A stretch of DNA of 43,758 nt, taken from positions 1 through 43,758 of the forward strand of contig JAOUOC010000003.1 in NCBI GenBank assembly GCA_029880585.1, given 5' to 3'. A model generated the notes under the pieces. The model worked only from the letters and a program-made list of their open reading frames with translations, had not been told where the DNA came from and did no database searches. The stretch is from Gammaproteobacteria bacterium (GTDB taxonomy: Bacteria > Pseudomonadota > Gammaproteobacteria > Enterobacterales > Kangiellaceae). Made by a program: the position numbers and the translations under genes. Below are positions 30,550 through 39,571 of the stretch, piece by piece; the stretch's first letter is position 1, and each line of letters begins with the position of its first letter.

Positions 30550-31368
30550 TCAAAACAATGATTTTTGATATTCTTTTGGAGGATAAAACACTCCAATGAT
30601 TACAAAAGGATTCGGAGCTCTTTTATCCCAAAGCTTAGTTGTGCCAAGGAACAAGTAAATATCATTTTTTGCAAGGAAATTGGTTAGATATTTTTCTTTA
30701 ACTTTCTCAATAGCAATTTGTTCATCTTTGTATTTATTGTAACTTTTCCAATACAAAGCTCCTAATTCCCAATCCTCAATCATCATTTTTGATTCTTTTC
30801 CGTTTACATCTTCAATCTTATACGAAAACTTATATGGTAATTTATCAACTATTTTAAAAGGCTTCTTTTCTTTGTTGAAAAGGTCTCCTTGCAATAACTT
30901 CGCTTTCAATAATTCTATTTTTGATTTATCCCATTCCCTTTCAATTTCTTCAACAACTAAATCTAATATTTTTACAGGACTGAATGTTGCCAAGGAGAGC
31001 AAACCTTCTTTGTTTTTCTGTATCAATTCGCTCAAATCTCTATATATGGTGCTATTTTCTAAAATAAGCTTTTTTCTTTCATACCATCCTTGCTCTGTTC
31101 CGATTCTTTTCAATACTTTGATTGAATCTTGTTTTATTGGTCTAAAGCTTTCTACTCTATGATCTGATTTATTTTTCTCTACCTCAATCTCAATCCATTC
31201 CCACTTTTTATATTTTTTCTCATAATCTTCAATTTGTCTGAATTGAATCGGGTATAACCTTATCCATGAACCATCTTCTCTCAAGCCAGCAGTACATACT
31301 AACTCATCATATGTTTCTGACAAAACTGGATACGTTTTAACTGTGATTAGAACTTTTTCTGTTAACAT
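30550..31368 (-). CDS. Hypothetical protein, probable dual-OB-type partner of DUF488
   Basis: 272 aa. MLTEKVLITVKTYPVLSETYDELVCTAGLREDGSWIRLYPIQFRQIEDYEKKYKKWEWIEIEVEKN; 17 bp downstream of the DUF488 gene, same strand. Domain label is from memory of similar pairs. Confidence 0.65.
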   Translation of the reverse strand: MLTEKVLITVKTYPVLSETYDELVCTAGLREDGSWIRLYPIQFRQIEDYEKKYKKWEWIEIEVEKNKSDHRVESFRPIKQDSIKVLKRIGTEQGWYERKKLILENSTIYRDLSELIQKNKEGLLSLATFSPVKILDLVVEEIEREWDKSKIELLKAKLLQGDLFNKEKKPFKIVDKLPYKFSYKIEDVNGKESKMMIEDWELGALYWKSYNKYKDEQIAIEKVKEKYLTNFLAKNDIYLFLGTTKLWDKRAPNPFVIIGVFYPPKEYQKSLF

Positions 31369-31385
31369 CCTTATTCAAACCATTT

Positions 31386-32270
31386 TTATAAGTGTGATAT
31401 TTTTATGTCTTCATCTATTGTTTTCATCCGCACAGCAATTCTACCTCTGTGACACATGGTATGACTTTCCTCAAAACAGGTAAGCGCAATTCTTTTCTTT
31501 TTGTTGTAGAACTCACAAAGACTTAAAAGCTCTTTTTCACTCTTGTTTAGCGTGTACTTTTCATAATCATCAAATAATCTTTCATAATCTTGGATTGTTT
31601 TTAAACTTTGTCTTTTTTCAGTTACTATACCCAACTCTGGTAAATGGTAATAATCAATCCCTACTTTAAAAAGTACATCTTTCAAAGTTTTTTTAGAAAA
31701 TCCATACTTTCTACTAATCGGATTTTTTCTTACATCAATCAATAGCTTTATATTATTTTTAATTAGCTTGTTGATATACGCCTCCAAAGATATACCTTCA
31801 TAGCCTATAGTAGCAAACAGCTTATCTTCTTGGCTTTCAACTTGATTTCTTATTCTTGCAAGTCCATTCTCATCTAGCACCTCGTGGGCTATTACACTCT
31901 TAATCGCATAATAAGGGTATTTTTCATATACATACCTAATTAATTCTTTGCCCTTCAGATGCTCAAATTTCTGTTTAAATAATTTTAATTTTTTTTCTGC
32001 TCCATTTTTTAATTGCTTTCTAAAAGAAAATGCTCTTTCTCTTATTGTCCAATCGTCTGCATCCATCAAAATACCTGATTCAATCAATTTGTTCTTATCG
32101 GCATAAGATTGAAACGAAAAACAACCAAACTTAAATGGAATAAACTCATAGCTTTTTTCTTTTTCACAAATAGTCGTGTAAAGAAATAAGTATTTTTGAA
32201 AATCTGTACTTTTCAAACTTCCTCCAAATTCTTCTAGGAGTGCTAAAAGTACTTTTTGTCTATAAAACAT
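31386..32270 (-). CDS. DUF488 family protein with N-terminal SocA/Panacea-like region
   Basis: 294 aa. The C-terminal half has DUF488 motifs FATIGYEGISLEAYINKLIKNNIKLLIDVRKNPISRKYGFSKKTL, YYHLPELG and IALTCFEESHTMCHRGRIA. The N-terminal half is VLLALLEEFGGSLKSTDFQKYLFLY...YEFIPFKFGCFSF. Confidence 0.82.
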   Translation of the reverse strand: MFYRQKVLLALLEEFGGSLKSTDFQKYLFLYTTICEKEKSYEFIPFKFGCFSFQSYADKNKLIESGILMDADDWTIRERAFSFRKQLKNGAEKKLKLFKQKFEHLKGKELIRYVYEKYPYYAIKSVIAHEVLDENGLARIRNQVESQEDKLFATIGYEGISLEAYINKLIKNNIKLLIDVRKNPISRKYGFSKKTLKDVLFKVGIDYYHLPELGIVTEKRQSLKTIQDYERLFDDYEKYTLNKSEKELLSLCEFYNKKKRIALTCFEESHTMCHRGRIAVRMKTIDEDIKISHL

Positions 32271-32451
32271 GAAACTATCCTAAGTGGTTCAGCAAGCACA
32301 TTGTATAGAATTTTTCTTAATTAATCTTCAATTGATTTTTCCTGAAATAAATTTTCAAGAGAAATTAACGCTATCAAACTTCATGCTACTACTGAATTTT
32401 ATTTTTTTGTTCCTTATAATGGGAAACCAAACAAAAACATATGGAAAATTT

Positions 32452-32916
32452 ATGCAAATTTGGGTCGATGCCGACGCTTGTCCTGTTGTGATAAAAGAAA
32501 TTCTTTTTCGTGCCGCAAGACGAGAAGAAATTTTGGTGACCTTTGTTTCCAATCACGCTATCAATGTACAAAAATCACCCTTTATCAAGCATTTAATGGT
32601 CGAAAAAGGATTTGATGTGGCCGATAACGAAATTGTAAAACGTATGCAGGGTGGTGATCTGATCATTACCGGTGATATCCCTTTGGCGGATGAAGTGATT
32701 GATAACAATGGTATTGCTCTGAATCCAAGAGGTGAATTGTATAGCAAGGAAAATATCAAATCCCGACTCAATATGAGAGATTTTATGGATACACTCCGCG
32801 CTTCAGGCATTGATACCGGCTCAACACCTTCTCTTAACCAAAACAATCGACAACAATTTGCCAATCAACTCGATAAGCTGATTGCAAAACATCATCGAAA
32901 ACCAAAAACGCAATGA
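32452..32916 (+). CDS. YaiI/YqxD (DUF188) family protein
   Basis: [40 protein letters not shown]. Conserved start is ATG 32452 (154 aa); the extension to 32284 in the ORF track is probably non-coding. Confidence 0.92.
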   Translation: MQIWVDADACPVVIKEILFRAARREEILVTFVSNHAINVQKSPFIKHLMVEKGFDVADNEIVKRMQGGDLIITGDIPLADEVIDNNGIALNPRGELYSKENIKSRLNMRDFMDTLRASGIDTGSTPSLNQNNRQQFANQLDKLIAKHHRKPKTQ

Positions 32917-33677
32917 AAACACAATCGACCAACTCGCAACGCCCAACGGTATTGATCACCGGTGCAGCCCTGCGATTGGGCAAAGCTATGGCTGAAGCTT
33001 TTTTTGCTCGTGACTGTAATTTGATGTTGCATTATCGCCAATCTGGAGAAGCAGCTGAAAGTCTTGCTCACCATTTTAATCAAATCAGAGCTGGTAGTTG
33101 CCATCTTGTACAAGCTAATTTATCACGACCATATGCGAGCAAAACAATTATTGAATCGACTATAAACCACTTTGGACGGCTGGATCATGTGGTCAACAAT
33201 GCCTCCATTTTTTATCCAACGCCCTTTGAATCAATGTCTGAAAATGAACTTTTGAGTATTATACAAACCAATGCGCTGGCACCGATTTCATTGATAAAAC
33301 AGGCTTTATCTTATTTAAAACAATCCAATGGTTCAGTCGTAAATTTAATTGATATCTATGCCCAAAGTGGTCTTAAAAATCATACGGCATATGTGGCCGC
33401 AAAATCCGCACTTGAAGCCGCTACTTTTCAATTAGCCTATGAACTGGCACCAGAAGTCAGGATCAATGGTGTTTCACCTGGCGCAATTCTGTGGCCAGAT
33501 AATGAAACTACTAGTGACCAAGAAAAAGCTCGCCAACAAATACTGGAAAATACAGCTTTAAAACGCCTGGGAGAACCTGAAGATATTGCTGCTACGGTAA
33601 TTTATCTGACGCTAGATGCCAGCTATACGACGGGAAGTGTTATTAAAGTGGATGGGGGAAGAAGGTGGTATTTGTAA
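32913..33677 (+). CDS. Pteridine reductase (SDR family)
   Basis: 254 aa. [60 protein letters not shown]; overlaps yaiI by ATGA. Confidence 0.88.
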   Translation: MKTQSTNSQRPTVLITGAALRLGKAMAEAFFARDCNLMLHYRQSGEAAESLAHHFNQIRAGSCHLVQANLSRPYASKTIIESTINHFGRLDHVVNNASIFYPTPFESMSENELLSIIQTNALAPISLIKQALSYLKQSNGSVVNLIDIYAQSGLKNHTAYVAAKSALEAATFQLAYELAPEVRINGVSPGAILWPDNETTSDQEKARQQILENTALKRLGEPEDIAATVIYLTLDASYTTGSVIKVDGGRRWYL

Positions 33678-33680
33678 CAC

Positions 33681-33715
33681 CTAGTTTCTAGTTTCTAGTT
33701 TCTAGTTTCTAGTTT
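33681..33715. repeat. Perfect tandem repeat, (CTAGTTT)x5
   Basis: Five uninterrupted copies of CTAGTTT, followed by a partial CT, between convergent pteridine reductase and folK genes. Confidence 0.95.
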
Positions 33716-33725
33716 CTGACAAAGC

Positions 33726-34208
33726 TTAGCTCTTAGAACTTGCAACCTCTATTGGTTGTTTTTTCTGGTCAAAATCCTGCCATAACTGCTGGTAGGTTTT
33801 CATATGAACCGGGTCTTTCATATCCCCAGCCAGATCGGCCAAAGGCTTAAGAACATAGGCCTGATGATAAATTTCTTCTCGCGGTAAAACGATAGGCTGC
33901 TGATAAGCCTGGTCGCCATAAAGCAATATATCAATATCAATGTGCCTGGATGAAAACTTCTCACCTGCTCTTACTCTACCCAATTCATTTTCCAGATTTT
34001 TTAGTTTTTCAATCAAGTCTTTCAGTTCAAGATCAGTGCGTATTTCAGCAACAGAGTTTAAAAAATCATCACCATCAAACCCTACAGCCTTACTTTTATA
34101 GACAGGTGAAAAGCGAACTTTATCAAAGGTAGTCCTCAGTGCTGCATGACATTGATTAATATTTTTTTCAGCATCAATATTGCTGCCCAGACCCAGATAG
34201 ACGATCAA
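33726..34208 (-). CDS. folK: 2-amino-4-hydroxy-6-hydroxymethyldihydropteridine diphosphokinase
   Basis: 160 aa. MIVYLGLGSNIDAEKNI, FSPVYKSKAVG, FSSRHIDIDILLYGD. Confidence 0.95.
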   Translation of the reverse strand: MIVYLGLGSNIDAEKNINQCHAALRTTFDKVRFSPVYKSKAVGFDGDDFLNSVAEIRTDLELKDLIEKLKNLENELGRVRAGEKFSSRHIDIDILLYGDQAYQQPIVLPREEIYHQAYVLKPLADLAGDMKDPVHMKTYQQLWQDFDQKKQPIEVASSKS

Positions 34209-34561
34209 TGTTTGACGCCCCGCTCAATTTTCACACCCACGCTTTTTGATACACTCACAGCACCAGGTTTATTTAATGTTATGGATACCCACTTAACCGG
34301 GAAATCCTGCAGGATCATTTCAGCAACTTTTTCCGCAACCGTTTCAACTAACTGATAGGCACTTGCCTCAACCATATCATGTACGGCATGCGAAATTGCC
34401 TTGTAATCCAATGTATCTTCAAGCTGATCAGTTTTGGCTGCTTTGGCTATATCAGCCCCCAATTCAATATCAAAAACCAGTTTCTGTTTGATTTCCCTTT
34501 CCCAATCAAAAACGCCAATAATCGTTCTGACTTCCAGCTCTTTAATAAAAACAATATCCAT
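34205..34561 (-). CDS. folB: Dihydroneopterin aldolase
   Basis: 118 aa. MDIVFIKELEVRTIIGVFDWEREIKQKLVFDIEL, DTLDYKAISHAVHDMVEAS; overlaps folK by 4 bp. Confidence 0.95.
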   Translation of the reverse strand: MDIVFIKELEVRTIIGVFDWEREIKQKLVFDIELGADIAKAAKTDQLEDTLDYKAISHAVHDMVEASAYQLVETVAEKVAEMILQDFPVKWVSITLNKPGAVSVSKSVGVKIERGVKH

Positions 34562-34682
34562 AGTATTCTGTACTTTTAGTAAAATTAAATGGTTACAAGT
34601 TGCCGATTTTAATTAACGGCTGAATGCTTTACAATGTTGCGATAAATATTGTACACAGGTTTAATGATAACTGCGATTAATT

Positions 34683-35273
34683 ATGGACTTAGCTTACTTC
34701 GCATTATTAATTTTTGCATATCTCACGGGGTCTATTTCAACGGCTGTCATCGTATGCCGAATTTTCACACTACCCGACCCTCGCATTGTGGGCTCACATA
34801 ATCCAGGTGCAACAAACGTATTAAGGATTGGTGGCAAAAGAGCTGCCATTGCGACTTTACTTGGCGATATGTTTAAAACTGCGTTGCCGATTTTAATCGC
34901 TATTTTTATCGACTATGAACCTAATCAATTGGCATGGATAGGTGTTTTTGCCATGCTCGGACATTGCTTTCCGGTTTATTTTAATTTCAAGGGTGGTAAA
35001 GGTGTTGCCAGCATGATGGCAGTGATTGCACTTTCATTGCCTCGATTTTTCTTTCTGGCATTAGGCGTTTGGTTGATTGTACTTTTTATCTCGAAACGCT
35101 CATCAGTAGCATCAATGACAACCGCACTGGTAGTGCCGCCTTTTGTTTATCACTTCGCAAACCTGTGTTTCCTTCCATTTATGGCATTATCATTGGTTGT
35201 CATGTTGAGACATCGTAGCAATATCATCAATATTGCCAAAGGCACCGAACCGATTGTCGGACATAAGGCTTAA
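34683..35273 (+). CDS. plsY: Glycerol-3-phosphate acyltransferase
   Basis: 196 aa. YLTGSISTAVIVCRIFTLPDPRIVGSHNPGATNVLRIGGK, FKGGKGVASM, KRSSVASM. Confidence 0.95.
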   Translation: MDLAYFALLIFAYLTGSISTAVIVCRIFTLPDPRIVGSHNPGATNVLRIGGKRAAIATLLGDMFKTALPILIAIFIDYEPNQLAWIGVFAMLGHCFPVYFNFKGGKGVASMMAVIALSLPRFFFLALGVWLIVLFISKRSSVASMTTALVVPPFVYHFANLCFLPFMALSLVVMLRHRSNIINIAKGTEPIVGHKA

Positions 35274-35294
35274 TCAGATCCTGATTGAATGTTT

Positions 35295-36329
35295 TTAGCC
35301 ATTTGACAAAGGCCAGCGAGGTCGCACTTCAATCTGATGGCTTACATCTTGCCTGTCTAATAATTTGAATTGACAAAAACCGGCATAGGCAATCATCGCA
35401 CCGTTATCGGTACAATATTCAAGACGGGGATAAAAAACCTCTCCATTGAGTTTTTCCATCAACAAAGCCAATTGCTCTCGCAAATAAGTATTTGCACTGA
35501 CGCCACCAGCAACAACTAATTGACTGTAACCAGTTTGTTTTAATGCTCGCTTGCACTTAATTGCCAGAGTATCAATCACCGCTTCCTGAAATGCCTCAGC
35601 AATATTGGCTTTGGATTGTTCGGAGCCATCAGAAGCATAAATTCGATTGGCAGCAAAGGTTTTCAAACCACTAAAGCTAAAATCCAGTCCCGGTCTATCC
35701 GTCATGGGTCTTGGAAATTTTATTTCATTTCCTTCACCTTTTTCTGCCAGTTTGGCTAACAATGGGCCGCCAGGATATCCAAGTTCCAGTAACTTTGCAG
35801 TTTTGTCAAAAGCTTCTCCTGCCGCATCGTCAATTGATTCTCCGATAATGTCGTAATCGCCTAGTCCTTTAACATCGACCAACATGGAATGCCCACCTGA
35901 AACCAGCAACGCCAGAAAAGGATATTTTGGAGACTTATCTTCCAGTAAAGGCGCTAGCAAATGGCCTTCAAGATGATGAATACCAATGGCTGGAACTTGC
36001 CAGGCAAAAGCCAGACTTTTGGCGACTGTTGCACCAACCAATAAAGCACCAATTAAGCCAGGCCCCTGAGTATAGGCAATAGCACTAATGTCAGATTTTG
36101 TCATATTGGCCTGATTTAAAGTAGCCTCTATTAATGGCAGAATTTTGCGTACATGATCTCTGGAAGCCAACTCAGGCACAACGCCACCGTAGGTTTGATG
36201 CAACTTGACCTGGGAATAGAGCTGATGCCCGACAATTCCTGAGTGTTCATCATAAATGGCCACACCAGTTTCATCACAGGAAGTTTCAATCCCTAATATT
36301 CGAATTGGACTGTTATTTTTCTCGGACAT
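35295..36329 (-). CDS. tsaD: tRNA N6-adenosine threonylcarbamoyltransferase
   Basis: [51 protein letters not shown]. The ORF track extends to 36392; MSEKNN at 36329 is the more likely start. Confidence 0.97.
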   Translation of the reverse strand: MSEKNNSPIRILGIETSCDETGVAIYDEHSGIVGHQLYSQVKLHQTYGGVVPELASRDHVRKILPLIEATLNQANMTKSDISAIAYTQGPGLIGALLVGATVAKSLAFAWQVPAIGIHHLEGHLLAPLLEDKSPKYPFLALLVSGGHSMLVDVKGLGDYDIIGESIDDAAGEAFDKTAKLLELGYPGGPLLAKLAEKGEGNEIKFPRPMTDRPGLDFSFSGLKTFAANRIYASDGSEQSKANIAEAFQEAVIDTLAIKCKRALKQTGYSQLVVAGGVSANTYLREQLALLMEKLNGEVFYPRLEYCTDNGAMIAYAGFCQFKLLDRQDVSHQIEVRPRWPLSNG

Positions 36330-36460
36330 AATTAGTAAATTTAAGTAAAAACTGATGCGATCATACCTGCCGATCATCAATTTGCCAAACAACTATGAAC
36401 ACCTGTACAAGATTTAACTGATTTTTTTCATAAAAAAGCTTGTAAAATGCGCCGAATGCT

Positions 36461-36489
36461 TTGCAATCTTTGTAAAAAAGCAGTAGAAT
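36461..36489 (+). promoter_or_regulatory. Candidate sigma70 promoter upstream of rpsU
   Basis: TTGCAA - 17 bp - TAGAAT, 81 bp upstream of the rpsU start. Confidence 0.5.
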
Positions 36490-36570
36490 CTGCGCCCTTG
36501 TTGATATTGACGAATTTTTGTTCATGGACTAACTTTTGTTAGCCAAATTTTTAAACGCAGGAAAATATAG

Positions 36571-36786
36571 ATGCCAGCAGTTAAATTGAAAGAAAATGAA
36601 CCATTTGATGTTGCACTTCGCCGCTTCAAGCGAGCATGCGAAAAGGCAGGTATTCTGTCTGAAGTCAGACGACGCGAACACTATGAAAAGCCGACTTCAA
36701 TTCGCAAACGCAAAAAAGCAGCAGCTGTAAAACGTTCATTGAAAAAATCTTCTCGCGATCAATTACAACGTAGACGTATGTATTAA
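36571..36786 (+). CDS. rpsU: 30S ribosomal protein S21
   Basis: 71 aa. [55 protein letters not shown]. Confidence 0.98.
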   Translation: MPAVKLKENEPFDVALRRFKRACEKAGILSEVRRREHYEKPTSIRKRKKAAAVKRSLKKSSRDQLQRRRMY

Positions 36787-36957
36787 TTGATTGCTGATGT
36801 TCTGACTGAAGTTCGACTGATATCGAATTTCAGTTGGAAACCAGCTGTATTTGTTTATAAATAAACAAGACTGTCAATGAGACAGCTTTTGATGGAAAAT
36901 CTTCTTTCCTCAAAAAAGAATAAACCACACGCAATAACGATTCAGGTCATGAAAATG

Positions 36958-37404
36958 TCAGCACTGTTAGATGAAATCAAACAAAGCATGAAAGATGCCA
37001 TGAAGGCAAAAGATAAAATGCGTTTGTCTACCATTCGTTTACTGTTGGCACAAGTCAAACAGGTTGAAGTTGATCAACGCATTGAATTAACTGACACCGA
37101 TGTTTTGGCCATTCTGGACAAAATGATCAAACAAAGACGTGATTCGTTCTCTCAATACAAAGATGCTGGCCGTGATGATCTGGCAGAAGTTGAGCAAAAT
37201 GAAATTGAAGTGCTGCAAACCTTTATGCCTCAAGCATTATCAGATGACGAAATCGACCAGATGATAGCTGCGGCAATTGCAGAATCTGGTGCAGAATCAA
37301 TGCGTGACATGGGAAAAATCATGGCAATTCTTAAACCGGAAATGCAAGGTCGTGCCGACATGGGTGCTGTTAGTGGTTTGGTTAAATCCAGACTCAATGG
37401 CTAA
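36958..37404 (+). CDS. GatB/YqeY domain-containing protein
   Basis: MSALLDEIKQSMKDAMKAKDKMRLSTIRLLLAQVKQVEVDQRIELTD...; ORF track start at 36877 is likely too far upstream. Confidence 0.93.
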   Translation, partial: SALLDEIKQSMKDAMKAKDKMRLSTIRLLLAQVKQVEVDQRIELTDTDVLAILDKMIKQRRDSFSQYKDAGRDDLAEVEQNEIEVLQTFMPQALSDDEIDQMIAAAIAESGAESMRDMGKIMAILKPEMQGRADMGAVSGLVKSRLNG

Positions 37405-37581
37405 ATTGCCATTTGTCACCCTGCTTTACCATCATTTGACAAGTTTATTTAAATTTCTTCCTGTTGATCATTCACATTGCCTTCACATTTAGGCAAAATA
37501 GATATCATTTAGGCGATACATATCTTCTAATAAAAAAATTCAAATCAATTCTCTAATTACAGGTTGAGCACGATCCAGACT

Positions 37582-39363
37582 ATGGCAGGCATGATACCAC
37601 AAAGCTTTATCCATGAATTACTCGCCAGAGTCGATTTGGTTAATGTCATTGAAAAACGTGTCAACCTGAAAAAAGCGGGAAGAAACTATCAGGCTCGCTG
37701 TCCATTTCATAACGAAAAAACACCCTCATTTTCCGTCAATCCCGATAAACAGTTTTATTACTGCTTTGGTTGTGGCGCCAGTGGCAATGCAATCAGCTTT
37801 TTAATGGAGTATGAGGGGCAGGAATTTGTTGCTGCCATTGAAGATCTTGCTGCCAGTATTGGATTACCTGTTCCAAGAGATGCTCTTGCACAAACAAACC
37901 AGTTTGACCAGAATCTGTTTGAGGTCATGCAAAAAGTTTCTCAATATTATCAACAACAATTAAAACAGCACCCTGAAGGTAAAACAGCCGTCAATTACCT
38001 TAAAAACAGAGGCTTAACCGGTGAAATTGCCAAGCAATACGGTATTGGCTACGCACCAGCCGGATGGCAAAATTTACTTACGCTTTCAAAGGAACAGGAA
38101 AAATTTCAAAAAGATTTGATCACCACTGGCATGATGATCAAAAACGATAATGGTAAAACTTATGATCGTTTTCGTGAACGCATTATGTTTCCCATCAGAA
38201 ACAGACGCGGTCAAGTCATTGGGTTCGGCGGCAGAATTATTGATCAGGGTGAACCCAAATATCTGAATTCGCCGGAAACACCACTTTTTCACAAAAGTAA
38301 TGCCCTTTACGGCATCTACGAAATGCGTAGGCAATTAAGAGATATCAATCAGATCATAGTGGTTGAGGGTTATATGGATGTGGTTTCTTTGGCGCAGTAC
38401 GGCATCTACAACTGCGTAGCCACTCTTGGAACCGCAACCACCGAGGAACATATTCAAACCCTGTTTAGAATGTGTCCCACCATTGTTTTTTGTTTTGATG
38501 GTGATAAAGCTGGTCGGGCTGCAGCCTTGAAAGCATTAAATCAGGCTTTACCTCTATTGAAAGAAACCCGTGAAGTCAGACTGATGTTTTTACCTGAAGG
38601 AGAAGATCCTGACACGATGGTCAGAAATCATGGCAAGGATGAATTTAATCATCAGGTTGAAAATTCCGTTACCTTGTTTGATTATCTGATTGATTATTTA
38701 ACCGGTCAAGTTGATATGAATACCTTTGAAGGCCCTGCCAAACTGGTGCACCTGGCAAAACCTTATCTGCAAGCAATTACTGATCAGATTTTATTAATGC
38801 GCTTTAAACAAAGACTATCAGAGCTTTCCAGCCTTCCACTTCAACAACTGGACAAGTTTGTCGATGAAGCTTCTCCCATACATCAAAAAAATACAACTGA
38901 AATACAGCCACCTGCTGCTGAACAAAAACCTTCTGCCAGACCTGATTCTGCCAACAAACATCTATTCAGGCGCACTATTGCATTACTGCTTCAATATCCT
39001 CAATCGCTACCAGATGGCGATTATGAATGGCTTGAAAATCTTGAAGAAGCGGCAGCCAACATCCTAAATCAATTAATAAAGTTGATAACCAACAACGAGA
39101 AATTAACTACTGCTATTTTGGTTGAAAACTGGCGTGACAAGGAAGAAGAAAAAGGCATTCTCAAACTGGCAAATATGGATTTACACACGGAAGAACAAGG
39201 TGTTACCAAGGAATTAACCGAGATATTTTCGCGCCTTAAAAAATTGCAAATTATTGAACAATGGGACAGATTAATAGAAAAATCACGTCTGGGTTATCTG
39301 TCCGAAGAGGAAAAGTTGCAACTCAAGCAATTGCAAGTCAGCATGACGAATCTATCAGAGTAA
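37582..39363 (+). CDS. dnaG: DNA primase
   Basis: MAGMIPQSFIHELLARVDLVNVIEKRVNLKKAGRNYQARCPFHNEKTPSFSVNPDKQFYYCFGCGASGNAISF; Toprim VVEGYMDVVSLAQYG. The ORF track uses an upstream TTG at 37564. Confidence 0.97.
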   Translation: MAGMIPQSFIHELLARVDLVNVIEKRVNLKKAGRNYQARCPFHNEKTPSFSVNPDKQFYYCFGCGASGNAISFLMEYEGQEFVAAIEDLAASIGLPVPRDALAQTNQFDQNLFEVMQKVSQYYQQQLKQHPEGKTAVNYLKNRGLTGEIAKQYGIGYAPAGWQNLLTLSKEQEKFQKDLITTGMMIKNDNGKTYDRFRERIMFPIRNRRGQVIGFGGRIIDQGEPKYLNSPETPLFHKSNALYGIYEMRRQLRDINQIIVVEGYMDVVSLAQYGIYNCVATLGTATTEEHIQTLFRMCPTIVFCFDGDKAGRAAALKALNQALPLLKETREVRLMFLPEGEDPDTMVRNHGKDEFNHQVENSVTLFDYLIDYLTGQVDMNTFEGPAKLVHLAKPYLQAITDQILLMRFKQRLSELSSLPLQQLDKFVDEASPIHQKNTTEIQPPAAEQKPSARPDSANKHLFRRTIALLLQYPQSLPDGDYEWLENLEEAAANILNQLIKLITNNEKLTTAILVENWRDKEEEKGILKLANMDLHTEEQGVTKELTEIFSRLKKLQIIEQWDRLIEKSRLGYLSEEEKLQLKQLQVSMTNLSE

Positions 39364-39438
39364 TCTCTCTCCCTCAAAAAATTGAGAACTAATTGTTTTT
39401 TTTACTTGTCAAACCACTTAATTTGAACCACAGTTATC

Positions 39439-39468
39439 TTGCTTATTAGGCTTTGTAACGTGTATAAT
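39439..39468 (+). promoter_or_regulatory. Candidate sigma70 promoter upstream of rpoD
   Basis: TTGCTT - 18 bp - TATAAT in the dnaG-rpoD intergenic region. Confidence 0.5.
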
Positions 39469-39571
39469 CGCCCGTTTGTGTATGGTTTGATTCAAGAAAA
39501 TCGAATTTCGGCCGATAGCTTGGTATTAAACATTTCATATCTGATTGAGTTCTTCTAAAAGGTTAGACTAC

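Noticed and set aside
30517-32340. Flanking direct repeats marking insertion of the DUF488 cassette
   Set aside because: Only loosely similar AT-rich strings (TTTCTAATTAA vs TTTCTTAATTAA) were seen; not convincing as target-site duplications.
32284-32451. N-terminal extension of the YaiI ORF as a separate leader peptide
   Set aside because: Conserved YaiI start is at 32452; the AT-rich upstream part has no family resemblance and is better explained as intergenic/promoter sequence.
33681-33715. Heptamer array as a CRISPR
   Set aside because: 7-bp units with no spacers; simple tandem repeat, not a repeat-spacer array.
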